From the NCBI GenBank assembly GCA_001599595.1, contig BCHH01000003.1:3019151-3083150 (forward strand): DNA of 64,000 nucleotides, in the 5' to 3' direction. The stretch is from Beverwykella pulmonaria. Taxonomy: Eukaryota > Ascomycota > Dothideomycetes > Pleosporales > Melanommataceae. Below are positions 30,017 to 41,122 of the stretch, one piece after another (within the stretch, counting starts at the first letter, position 1; each line of letters opens with the position of its first letter). The notes below the pieces were generated by a model that saw only the letters and a program-made list of their open reading frames with translations, ran no database searches and was not told the origin of the DNA. The translations under genes were made by a program, and so were the position numbers.

Positions 30017-32296
30017 TCAGACTATTGTAATGACATACTTCTCCAACGGAACCTCTGGTTCAAAGAGAACCTTAGTGCAGTGCGCTTCAGCAGTCGCCCG
30101 CCCAACAGACTCGAGCAAACCTTCAAATTGCGCAATAGTTGCTCCCTCAAAGTCATCTATCCCCCTGAAATAAAAGGTCCCAGCATGTGAAAACTCTCCG
30201 GCCCTATTGCCCGTTAACATCAGAAGTAGACCCGTAAGAATCTGCTCGTCGAGCTCATAAAAATCCCAGATATCCACTACGGGGACAACGTAAATTTCAT
30301 CGTCATAATGTACAGAGGCATGAGGCTCTATATCGAAAAATAGTTTGTTGCCGTCTGGGTCCTCGATTTCGACCTTATCCATCCCTACATGTCCAACACC
30401 GGGTACTTTGCCCCTCATTTTCCCAGCAAGCATGGCTAAACAACTCAAGCTCAACAACCCTCCTGAAACTTCTCCAAATGTATTGTCTGTTATGGGCTCC
30501 ACGTCAGCATCGATAACATGTGCGTAATATTCGTAAGAGGCATTTTCTCGACGCGGTAAGCAGCGAAATCGCACTTCGTTTTGAGAGCTCGCCCAACTCC
30601 AGCTAGGCCCGCGATACTGATAATTATTCAGTGGTTTTGTTTTCGCTTGAACTTGGCTCCAAAGTAGCTGTAGTTCGATGTCCTGCCGCCATAATCCTGC
30701 CAAATACTGGTCCTTAGTCTCTTCCTGGACCACTTTTGCAATACCTGCAATGGCAATCATCTTGTCCCGTGCAAATGTGAGTTTCGCAGCTGTATATAAT
30801 TGCACTGCGACACTCCAGATTTTGGAAAAGGAAGAGGTTATGGTCGTTTCGGGGCGCTGTTCATATCTAGGAAGGCCTTCGGGGAAGGATTCGGAAGCTA
30901 TGCAATGGTTGCATTCCCAAAAGAGGTCTACCTTAGTGAAGTGCAGCGTCCGTGCAGAGAGAAGACGCTCTTGTAGGCACCACGCGCGACCCGCCAGAAG
31001 CGATCTTGTTACCGATTTGTTAAACCAGGATGACGTAATATCCCAAACTTCATCCTTGGTCGGCTTGAAACGTACTTTGCCTACGAAGTGGTCAGGTTTA
31101 AGAAAGCAACCTTGAGTGCCATTGCTAGCTCCTGCAGCTGCGATGTTGATAGTTGTTCCACCATAGACCGAGGCCATGAGAGTAGACTCGCGAGCCCAAT
31201 CCTGGGGAGAGTCTTGGATGATGCATAGGGAATCAATCCAGAGATATTGGAGGCCGAGGCATTGGGATATATAAATGGCGTCGCGAAAGGTTTTGGTGAG
31301 TTCGTTTTCTGGAATCGCTATCTTGAATTGCTCCACGGAGTCTTTTACGAGGCGTGTAAACTCGATAGTACCCCAGCAGTGACTAAGTGTAGCATATCGT
31401 GGCTTCGACGTGAAGTTGGATGTTGAAACAAGACGTACTGGGTAAGAGCTCACATCGATGAGTCGGGTTGGGAGTTGGTGGGCTGAAATCGCGTTACAGA
31501 CATCGTGATTTTCTGAGCAGGAATCGAGCCATCTCTTGGCCAGCTCAAGCTGTGGATACGAACTTTCCGCCGTCATTGGATAAATATCCTTCCCTATGTT
31601 GAATGATCCTTAAAGCTATTAACTTTAGACTAGCACGGGAGCGTTCGACGTACGTAAGTTATAATTCTTTACACATTTCAAGCTAAACGTAGGTCGTGAA
31701 CTCCTCGGCCACGTTAGCATTATCGTTAAAGTATCAGGATTATCTGTCTGCGACAGATAAACGTTAATTCTTGAAGATTTTCGCAGGCAGTCAAGTCGCC
31801 TTTGTACTTTGAACTGCTCCTCAAGAGGTCCGTTTTCCCACGGAGACAGAGAAAACATGCTACAGAGTCGACACCCTTTCAAAATACTAGCCTCGAACTC
31901 AAGGACGCTATTGTAGTGCGGCTGGTAGTAATAGATATCATCCAAATCTCCGAGTTCCCGGTATTCAGGCACCCGCTGAACGATTTCTGGCCATTGGTCA
32001 AGCAGGCTTTGACAGACGGCGCAGTAGCCGTTGATTACTGGGATTTGGGAGAGTCGCTCTTGGATCGCTTGATCGTGTAGAGCTTTGTCGTAGTGATCGT
32101 TGGAAAGAACCGAAAATGCCTTTACCCTGCCTTCGTCATAGTCATGGAACCAATTTTCCAGATTTAGGTGGCCGCTGTCGCCACAAGGACAGGGTATATC
32201 ATTATTCTCAACGTGATCCGAATTAGATTTGTATATACCTGTGTCTGTATCTGTCGGTGTTGTGCTTTCTTCGATGCCTACTTCTAGAAGATCCAT
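30017..32296 (-). CDS. HET-domain heterokaryon-incompatibility-type protein
   Basis: 739 aa from exons (minus) 31654-32296 and 30017-31593 with a 60-nt intron (GTACGT...CATAG). The N-terminal 200 residues carry the CAVCQSLLDQW and GCRLCSMF cysteine motifs common upstream of HET domains. The HET domain follows: YATLSHCWG, then DAIYISQCLGLQYLWIDSLC, IIQDSPQDWARES and MASVYGGTTINIAAAGA. GRAWCLQERLLSARTLHF lies downstream, with PSWSWAS further on. All usual conserved blocks are present and the frame is open, so the gene looks intact despite its repeat-rich surroundings. Family role: triggering cell death on non-self recognition or related stress responses; no partner domain (NACHT, Goodbye) is attached. 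Confidence 0.93.
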
Positions 32297-32909
32297 TCTG
32301 GCTCAAAACAGTACAATTCGTAGATTGAAGGCGGTGTGGCCGTGCGATCGTCTTTTCGAAGGGGTCCAAAATATCCAGATACAGGTTCCTCTATGTTCCG
32401 AAAGCTCTAATTCGAGGTTAAATTTGTTCTTCGCCCAAGAATTCGAAGTTTTATAGAACGGGCTGAACTTTGCAAACGGTGTCGCAAAGGGTTTTGGAGG
32501 TGTTGTCAAGATGGAAGCCTGTGCGGCACAGCCTTCAAGGTTGAAACACACGGTCGGCCGTTGAGACGCAACTACGGTCGGCTATCGCTTTCCGTACTAA
32601 CACCCTTGTCAGGCTGATACCGGCGGCAAAGACCTGATTGGCCTTCTAATATTTGCTGCTTGGGAGACCATTTAAAGAATGCACGATGGTAGACATCAAT
32701 GTAACACTCTGCGGTGCAAAGATTGCCCGAGTCGGCTTTGAATTGTTGCAGTTTTGCTGCAACCCTGGGCAGTCAAACATCGATTGTAGAGACAAACGAT
32801 AAAGGCGAGGTTTGTTAATCAGGATTCAAAGAACATAATGTATGAACGATGCTAGCTTGAAGTAGAGGAAGAGGAAGTGGAAGTGGAAGAAGAAAGGGGC
32901 CCCAGAGTA

Positions 32910-33375
32910 TGAGAAAGCTCCCGAACTCTTTCTGTTAAATGTGTGAGTGTTATAGGAGAAGCTCCTTGGGATATGATTCCAAGATCTGTTATATTATTAT
33001 TTATTCTGTTTACCGTCTGGTGCCGGCCCTGGTTAGAGCCATGCAGACTTTTGCCTAAGGAAAAAACCTATCTACAAGGAAAACCCTTCGTGTGCCTTAT
33101 ATACTGTTTGTACGCTCTTGAGCGTATACAGCTATTTCCTTAACAATCGACCGACCGTCCTGTCACACTTGCCCCTATGTATAGGGGAAATCAAGAAAGA
33201 GAGATTGAGGGAAAGTAGATAGTAGAGTAGAAGGAGTTGAAGGAGGAGAAGGAGGAGAGAGGGGAAGGAAAGATCTGTTATATTACGTCCGAGAAGATAA
33301 TGGATGGTGACACCTTTTCTGAGAGATTGGCGAGGTATCCGGAGACGCAATAGAAATAGTGCGCAGAGTAGGCGA
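32910..33375 (+). repeat. Dispersed repeat X, copy split by an insertion
   Basis: Homologous to 29175-29410 on both sides of a 273-bp insertion at 32997-33269. Left part ends ...AAGATCTGTTATATTA; right part restarts with the same 16 bases and continues CGTCCGAGAAGATAA, matching the uninterrupted copy. Confidence 0.8.
32997..33269 (+). mobile_element. Short insertion (SINE-like or solo LTR-like) with 16-bp target duplication
   Basis: 273 bp flanked by identical 16-bp direct repeats at 32981-32996 and 33270-33285. It carries conserved blocks TTTACCGTCTG, AGCCATGCAGACT, GGAAAACCCTTCGTGTG, a perfect 7-bp stem in TACGCTCTTGAGCGTA, and a second hairpin CCCCTATGTATAGGGG; the 3' end is GA-rich. A second copy lies at about 61302-61554. 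A target duplication this long points to target-primed (LINE/SINE-type) insertion; the ends do not show a clear TG...CA, so a solo LTR is less likely but not excluded. Confidence 0.75.
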
Positions 33376-33399
33376 ACCCTTCCGAACATTTTCGTCTAA

Positions 33400-34600
33400 A
33401 TTATACTTGAAATCACGAATCGTACGGCTGCAGGTGAAGCCAGCTGTATGGTGTGAGATCTAAGGTGACAGATTTTGCATAAAGAAGGAATATACTTGAC
33501 ATTCGACTTTCCCGCCATTGGATGAACCACCCCCCAGTGGAAGAGATCTGCCTTCGAATTGAAAGGTCGAAGTGTGTTTGAGCCTATTGAATATGTCATT
33601 CAACTGTCTTTCATACTCTTCCACGTCTTTTTTCGGGTCTTCTTTGCCCAATTCATTCAATCGACACAGCTTATCTAGATAATCATGGTCCTTTCAATTT
33701 GTCAAGCTAGATAACCCAACGAATAAATAAGAGTTCCGGATTAGATGATCAACATCACACTTTTTATGGCTACTTTGGTCTCTTCTACTGGTACCTACAC
33801 CTATTCCTGCTTCATCGCCACGTCAAGCAACCCCTTCTCTATTCTCTACGATCTTACAGCGTCAAGGGCTTTACTTTCTTTTTCGATTTACCGAATTGTT
33901 GACTTGATATCTGACGCGTAGATATCAATTTCGTTCTTTGGTAGTCACACTAAGATGTGTCACAGCCTGAGGAATAGTTGTCTTGAATAATATCAAAGTG
34001 GTTCGTGGATAAAAGCGATGCCCAAGGCGTAGAGTCTGGCGACGTACTCTTTCATCCTCTCTATGGGATTAGCGCCCTTCACTATATTGATTTTGCGCAA
34101 TTCATTTTTCAACTGGACTAACTTTGTGTCCATGTTCTCCTCAGTCTCCATCTTGTTAAAAACGATCTTCCAGGTCAGTTAATCTCCCTTTGAGGGAGGG
34201 AATAATATAAGTTGGTCAGACTACAAGAACAGGAACATTGCGCCATACGCAGTCTCTACATAACCAAGTCCAGCCTCTTTCATAATCTAGACAACGCCGG
34301 AACATGCCTCAGAATAGGCATTGAAGTTGGCGAGAGATACGGTAGTTCTATGTTGCGCTTTTGCCAACCGTTCTTCCCCTGGCTTTATGATGTTTTGCTG
34401 TGCCGAAGCTTTTCTCACATACTGTTGCAGGAGGTCTCCTTGGTCAGAAAAGGTTTTGCGTTAGATCGTCTTTTTGTTGATTCTGGACGGCTTCTTTCTC
34501 ATTTGGGGCGACATTTCCTCACCTTGTGGTGCTCTCAATTGACAAGCATGCACAATAGCCATTAATTAGGGCATTTTAAAGAAAGCATTATCGAAGAACT
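33400..34600 (-). mobile_element. Possible degraded retroelement (gag-like) relic
   Basis: On the minus strand near 33997-34175, one open stretch reads WKIVFNKMETEENMDTK...VKGANPIERMKEYVARLYALG. This resembles the helical core of Ty1/copia-type gag, where Trp and the RxxxLxxLG-like end are conserved. A second open stretch at 33460-33660 (KKDVEEYERQLNDIFNRL) may be further downstream. Stops and frame breaks separate the parts, and no protease, integrase or RT motif was found. Boundaries are approximate. Confidence 0.35.
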
Positions 34601-35139
34601 TTACAAGCGAGTATCCCCCATGAGTGGCTTTCCAGAAATGGCCTGCGTTCAGTTGATTTTCATCTGCACCCACCTTCTTTCTGCCGGCATCGAAGACACT
34701 AGTTTTACATGTTGCACAAGTGAAATTATCTATTAATCAACGTCAGTATCTCTGCTTCGTAAAGCGACAGGGGGAGAGGTTTAAAAGTGTGGACGTGCTC
34801 TAGACCCTAGTCTGAACAGTTAGTAGGTATATAGGCTACTGTTAACAAGACCGAATTTAAGATAAGCTTAATAAACGAGCTAGAAAACTTTCAACGCTAC
34901 AGAGGAACGAGACTTAGAGTTTTGGCGTGCAAACATACGAAGAGATAGCATGGAGTGACTAATTTCCTTTCCGGTATAAGTGCATAATAGTACATCCAAG
35001 AGGTAACCTAGAGCATAGTCTCTAGTCACATTAATATTTTCCTTATATCTCGAAAAGCAGGGTTGCAATGTATTAGAGAATGTATCTGAATTTGCTCCAT
35101 TCTGCTTATATCCGAATCTCATCTCACAACCAAGCAGTG

Positions 35140-36876
35140 CTACAAGACAAACCGGAAATCTGGATGCTCATCGCTCATTTCATCCCTAGTATCGTACTCG
35201 ATAGCTGCATCGCCCAGTGCTGCTCTCGCCACATCTCGTCTTTTGTTTTCCCATATATACCCGAAGAACATGACTGTAGCAGCAGCCGCTCCCATACACG
35301 CTAACCCAAGGCCTGTGCTGAATCCAGTATGGAACTTAGGCGTCTCTTTGAAGAGGAAAACATTTGACGAGACGAAAGCACCCCCTGTACCGAAGTTGAC
35401 AATAGCCCCGATAGTAATGGCGCGTTTATACCCTTTTCCTGCGTTTATGCTAACCCACACAACGGTCACTGGCATCGCCAAATACGCCCCACAAGCCATG
35501 AAGAACATGCCCATGTACCTGATCTTCGGGTTCGGCGGATACGCAAGTTCAACCGTGAGACCCGCAGCCAGAGTAGCCCAGCCTAGGATGTAGAATAGGT
35601 ATCGATGATTGAGCCACTCAGACATATATGCGAAGATTACGCTGAAGGTGGCTCCCACAAGATACACGGGGATAGTGTGGACTTGGGCTTGTATGGATGT
35701 GTAGCCGAGGCCTTTGAGGATGGTGGGCTGGAAGTTTGCAATGGAGTTGGCGTTTTCGGTTACGCCCATGTACATGGCGACGCTAGTACAAAGGTCAAAT
35801 CAATTGACATTAGGGAGGGAATGGGGGACCTACGCTACCCAGATCTTCCAATCGGATAGATGGTGCAAGACTTGTTTGAAGGTAAGGTCTTCGTCTGCGA
35901 TGTGTCCACCATCGGTTTTGACGCGTGCAAGTAGGAGTTTCTTCTCCTCAGGAGCGAGAAAAGTGCTCTGTTCCGGGAAGGGGATCATAAACCACCAGCT
36001 TCCAAGCGAAATGACCAGTGTAATGCACCCCTCGATGATGAAGATCCTAATATGGAAGGTCAATCAAAACCGACTAAATATCGATTCGTCCCATAGATCC
36101 TCTCGTATAAGGGGCTTGTCGACTCACCATCTCCACGCCGTGTATCCCTGCGTACCATCCATTTTTGCTATCAAAGTCGAAAGAAATCCGTTCACGGCTC
36201 CCGCGACCATTCCAGCTGTGCTGAAGAATACAAACCGTGTTAGGTACTCGGATTTGGTATAGTAGGCGCCGATGATGTACGCGGCGCCAGGATTGTAGGC
36301 CGCTTCGGCCATGCCTTCGAGGAGTCGGCAGATCACGAGCTGTTCCCAGCGTTTTACTAAACCGCAACCAATGACGGTGATACCTATAAATGGTATCAGT
36401 TATGCACCTTTTCGTCGTGGAGCCATGTGTCTATGGAGGGGGACGACAAACAGGTTGTCGAAGAAGATTTCCACTCCCAACAGTACCAAAAAAGGCGAAA
36501 AGAGGAGAAAGGACTCACCCCAGGCAAACATCATCACACAAAGACTCCTGGGTCCATATTTCCGGAAGGCAATTGCCATAGGAATACCTGCAACCAGATA
36601 TCCAAGGTTAAATATCCAAACACTAATATTGAATCTCTGTCCAATCAATTTGAGTTCCTTCTCCATGCCCTGTATCTTTGCATTTCCAATGTTGGCGCGG
36701 TCAATGAAGTTCACTAAGTACAGGATCCATAGAACAGGAAGGATGCGAAGATCGAGTTTACGAATAAGTTTTCTTTCAGCGATCTTATCAAATGGGATCA
36801 AAAGTTCCGGGGGTGTGGAGGAAGTGGGCGAGTGCCTGGAGATAATGGTGCCTTTCTCAAGCGAGGAGTCGGCCAT
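35140..36876 (-). CDS. MFS transporter, anion:cation symporter (allantoate permease-like) family
   Basis: 489 aa from exons (minus) 36519-36876, 36128-36383, 35834-36046 and 35140-35782. The start is MADSSLEKGT; the longer open frame upstream lacks a better start. Family pattern: LRILPVLWILYLVNFIDRANIGNA in helix 1, LGYLVAGIPMAIAFRKYGPR between helices 2 and 3, RLLEGMAEAAYNPGAAYIIG in helix 4, an amphipathic central loop (FLAPEEKKLLLARVKTDGG), and LGYTSIQAQVHTIPVYLVG in helix 7. Twelve helices are expected. Members carry small carboxylates, allantoate, nicotinate or peptides; the substrate here cannot be read from sequence. It lies 2.1 kb from the medium-chain reductase, so a cluster role is possible. 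Confidence 0.92.
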
Positions 36877-38989
36877 GGTAATTGTGGAGAATGCGGCAAT
36901 GAATCGGATGGTAGGAGGAAGGCATATTTGTGTATAGCTCAAGCGTCAAAGGTGCATTAGGCTCTTAGCAGCTCTTGCGCATGGGCATGTAAGCCTAGTC
37001 AGACAAAGTGAAGGGAAAAGAATGAATGGAGAGCACTTTGTAAGACAATAAAATGTTGCAGCAGGGCGAAACTTTGTATGCAGCCCAAGTGAACATGGGG
37101 CAGGTCTAGACTTCGACCCCAGACTTGCCAGGTACCTCGAAATTATGAGAATGGACGGCACGAATGGCCAGGAAGGAAGTTTGCATCAAGACGGCTAACG
37201 AGTATAAGAAAGAGTCGGCAATTTCACTGATGTATTAGTGCATATTGATCCTTAGATTCTATCTTGTGTTGTACAGCCTAATGATTGGAGAGTTGCATGA
37301 GTTGGGACGATATCAGAGACGATTTTACCGAATTACGACGATTGCTGTGTCGCAGTAATCGCAACAACTTGGCTGCATAGAGGCCAAGCGGACCTGTTGT
37401 GGCAGTCTTAGTATACTTCGGACACGCATTATATAATTTAAAGAGATAATATAAGAGCGTAGCTTCTAGAATGAAGAAGAATGGCTTCTTTTTATGGGTT
37501 CCATCATTCGACTATTGCTATCTAAATGCGAAATGTCTCTATGTTGGGACTTTAATCTCGTGAGCTTCCGGTGGTGTGACGCTACACACGTAAGACCTTC
37601 TAAATACCTAAAGTGTTTGTATCGGACTTGGCAGCACGCAGAGCGCAAATTGGTGAGCTATATCACCAAGTTGCTCGGCAAATGCAGCTGAGAAGGGGGA
37701 AGGTAAGACAATATATCAAACCCTACTCAAAAACCCATGACACTAGTGCTGCACCGTTTCTGTTACGCAAGTTCCACAATGGGTGTAAAACGTAAATGCT
37801 TGCTATTTTAGGTGGGGATTTGTGCTAGATCTTACTACATTAGTCACTTCAATACATTTAGCCGGTTCTCTCACACCAAACCATGCATGAAGACGCCTGT
37901 CTCGAGGCTGACCCACTATATCCCGTAAGATAACGACTTCTTGACTTAGCGAGCCCAAATAACCTGCAGGTAGATACGAGGGACTTATATTGACTTTGCA
38001 TTCAACTTAGACCGATCTTGGCCAAGATGGGATCATCCTTGCTGTAGTTTTTACTTGATATTTAGACACTCTCTTATTGAGACACGGCTTGAATGATGAT
38101 TTCTTTGAAGATTCTGGATTTCTACTTGTCCTGTTACTAAGTGACGTTGCAATTGAGTACACTAACGCGAATATTGTACCAGATGCATCAGCGCTCAGAT
38201 GTTAGACTACAAGGGGAGTCAATTTTCATGGCAGTGGGTTCGTCGATACATCTTGGAGCACCTATAGAACCTTGCCGTGTACTATGGCTCCTGGAATTAG
38301 CTGAACTCACTGTTGCAGCCGCAAAAAGCTCCTTCGAGGTTGTGAGTGCACCGCCATTGGTGAAGCCTAGAGTAGAAGAAAGTAGCAACCATCCTGAATT
38401 GGACACACTGTGAAGACAGCAAACAGGTACTGGTCTTCTTGGGCATCTGTGGATTATTACCACATCTGGTTTAAGGTCTATTCTCGCGTAGCAGAGCCGC
38501 TCTACAAGCTCACTAAGCGGAATGTTTCGAATGGACTGAAACAACTCAATAAGTCATTGATCAATTGAAAGAATGCCTGGTAATAAACACGACTCTCTGA
38601 GGACTGGATCTGTCTAAAGCTCTGCGCGGAGTAATACTCAGCGCGGTCGGTTTCGGGATAGACTGGATATGTACCTTTCCTCAGCTCGCGGCTTCGGGCC
38701 ACTATTCGTAAGGATTCCTCAAGGACGCCTCCGAATGTGATCTCTTCCATTTATCATTGGAAGTTACATATACCGCATATCGGGGGCTTTAAATTACTAT
38801 TTACCGACTGCTTACAAAGCAGAGTAGCTTATTTCCGCCTCCATAAATGATGACAGGTTGAACTACTGATCAGTATAAAACTTAGAAAAATATCCACAAA
38901 TTTGTACCATGAGCCCGTCCACAACTCACTGAAATTTGGAGTGCAATTTCCAATCCATCTATTCCCATATTTTTGACCATTGTATCATT
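36877..38989. other. AT-rich intergenic region with a retroelement relic
   Basis: 2.1 kb between the divergent MFS and reductase genes; should include both promoters. A Ty3/gypsy relic sits near 38400-38650. Nothing else coherent is seen. Confidence 0.55.
38400..38650 (+). mobile_element. Ty3/gypsy reverse-transcriptase/RNase H junction relic
   Basis: Across three frames the plus strand reads HTVK, then FLGICG, then FKVYSRVAEPLYKLTKRN (38476-38523), then FEWTETTQ, IDQLKECLV and LDLSKALRGVILS. This is the canonical order of the gypsy RT thumb to RNase H region (FLGxxGYYRxFI...AEPLxxLTKK...FxWTxxxQxAFxxLK). Frameshifts and stops show it is dead. No LTRs were found around it. Confidence 0.6.
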
Positions 38990-40015
38990 ATGGCCAACCT
39001 CGCTGCCATCATCCCGGCTGCCAAGGCGCCCCTCGAGGTCCATGAAGTCGATACTTACAAACCTGGCCCTCATGAACTACTTATAAAGAACGAAGTTATT
39101 TCATTCAACCAAGTGGAATTCAAGATTGCCAAACTGGGAGTCATTCCACTTCAATTCCCTGCCATTCTTGGCTCCACCTTTGGGGGAAGAGTAGAAGCAG
39201 TAGGCTCTCAAGTCACAGAATTTCAAGTTGGTGAGAGAGTAGTGGTCACGAAGAAATTCGGGGTCATAGGCAATCAATATGGGGCATATCAAAGATATGT
39301 GCTTGTTGGAGATATCATGGTCAGCAAAGTCCCGGTCGACATCGACTCTGCTATTATGGCTAGTCTCATGATGAATTTGACCTGTGTGGTCGGCCTATTC
39401 ACAGGAAGATTGGGGCTCGAAAAGCCTAGCCTCGATGGTTCCGCACGAACTAAAAGTCTGAAGGTTCTAGTCTACGGCGGCTCCTCCAATTTTGGAGGTC
39501 TGTCGGTCCAGTATCTTTCCCAGGCCGGGTACACAGTCATCACGACCTCCTCGCCCAAGAATCGCGACTTTGTCTCCAAGCTGGGTGCCGCTGCGGTGAT
39601 CGACCACACACTCGAGCCGGACGCGCTTGTCAATGAACTCGTGGCTGAGGGTACTTACGACCTTGTGGTAGACACGATCTCTCTGCCAAACACGGTTAAG
39701 ATGACGGCGCGTGTGCTTGAAGCTCAGGGTGGCGGGAATCTGTATACTATGCAGCCTGCGTTTGGGTCTGAGACGCTTCCCGATGGAGTGACGCGCGTAT
39801 TTGAACCGTGGTCCGATCCTCTCTATGAGGAAAAGAACCGCGGCTTGCAAGAGTGGGTGATCCAAACGTATCTCCCGCAAGGAATTTCCCGGGGAACCAT
39901 CACTCCACTTCCAATCGAAAAAGTCGCCGGGGGTTTGAAGGGAGTCAATGAAGCACTTGATAGGATGCAGAAAGGAGTCAGTGGAGTCAGGTTGGTTGCA
40001 GACCCTTGGGAATAA
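38990..40015 (+). CDS. Medium-chain dehydrogenase/reductase (enoyl-reductase-like)
   Basis: Intronless, 341 aa from ATG MANLAAIIPAAKAPLEV; the frame upstream begins at TTG. The N-terminal GroES-like domain includes YKPGPHELLIKNEVISFNQVEFKI and PAILGSTFGGRVEAVGSQV with no catalytic zinc ligands, so it is a zinc-independent member. The Rossmann part has VLVYGGSSNFGGLSVQYLSQAGYTVI, and further NADPH-binding sequence ITTSSPKN, where the S/R pattern suggests NADPH. It resembles trans-acting enoyl reductases and ToxD-like proteins often found in fungal metabolite clusters. It is transcribed toward the NRPS-like gene, with 1.1 kb between the two stop codons. Confidence 0.88.
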   Translation: MANLAAIIPAAKAPLEVHEVDTYKPGPHELLIKNEVISFNQVEFKIAKLGVIPLQFPAILGSTFGGRVEAVGSQVTEFQVGERVVVTKKFGVIGNQYGAYQRYVLVGDIMVSKVPVDIDSAIMASLMMNLTCVVGLFTGRLGLEKPSLDGSARTKSLKVLVYGGSSNFGGLSVQYLSQAGYTVITTSSPKNRDFVSKLGAAAVIDHTLEPDALVNELVAEGTYDLVVDTISLPNTVKMTARVLEAQGGGNLYTMQPAFGSETLPDGVTRVFEPWSDPLYEEKNRGLQEWVIQTYLPQGISRGTITPLPIEKVAGGLKGVNEALDRMQKGVSGVRLVADPWE

Positions 40016-41122
40016 AATCCTGGCAAGGCCCTTCAGGCAGTATATAGGTTCGGTAAAAAGCATTTTGTTAAGCAGATGATGACTATAGTTGCCCTCAGCT
40101 ATTTCAATCTAAGTAACTTACCGTCTCCTTTTTGGCAGATGGCATCACGTTAGAATTTTGAAAGCTGATCCAACTAAGTACTACAATACTATTCAAGAGT
40201 CTAGAGTGTACTTCAATACTAAGGAATCACCTTAGGAAGTTCTGTCTAGAATTAGAATACATAGATTTTGGATTGTCAAAGATTTTAATCTCCAAGTCAG
40301 AACATCTACCATCCAGAAATTTAAATTTGCATTTCTAACAGTATTTGGAAAGCTTTTTGATAATGAAATAGTTCAAAAGGGAACCGATAATTAGGTATTA
40401 TATTCCTAAACTAGAGAAAGCACAAGGAGATGGAATAGAAGGGTGTAAGGGACTCAGCCATTTGATGTGGGGAAGTAGAATTGGTTTATCGGGGATAGAG
40501 AGTAGAATTTTGGTAGCAGTTCGGTGCAATTTCGTTGTATATATCCACCTCACTAGTAAGATAGATAAGAAAAGATGAAGTTTTTCATGTATCCCGTGTC
40601 TTTTCCACGACGCCTTGTAGAGCACGCACTCGAAGCCTCAGCCACTAGCCAATCAGATCCGAGCAAGCAGCTTCCTCAAATCCTATCAATCAGGTTCTCA
40701 GCTATGGCGCATTAACTAAACCTAAAATGGCTAAAAAATTCTATCTTTATCATAGATTAATTGCAAGTTTGCATAATAATTAAAAGTCAGCGTATTGCGT
40801 TGTTGTAGTAAATTGCTGCGGGCTCACTTGCTCTGCTTGCATATTCTGTACATTATAGATTACTGGATATACTTGTTAGTAATTAGATAGCTTTACTCCT
40901 TCCATTGCTAACTAATAATATAGTTACTGGGGTGGGGGGGCCGTTGTGACATTACGAATGCTTTCCCCGGCAAACAAGTGAGAGGCACGAAGTCGTACTC
41001 TCAGCAACTACGCTAGATTATGGATTAACTCAAAATACTGGACGCTTGTACTTTAGATAATATAATTCAGTGCAATGCTCAGTTATATGTCGGTTTGAAC
41101 CTCGTCCCGCTGCCGTCTTAGC
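40016..41122. other. AT-rich intergenic, 1.1 kb between convergent genes
   Basis: 3' sides of the reductase and the NRPS-like gene. A G-rich tract is seen near 40929-40940. No gene. Confidence 0.6.

Larger units (their letters stand above)
32297..35139. other. AT-rich repeat and retroelement-relic region, 2.8 kb
   Basis: No intact gene. It contains dispersed repeat X with a nested insertion (32910-33375) and a possible gag-like relic near 33.4-34.6 kb, listed separately. The rest shows only short broken frames. Confidence 0.6.
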
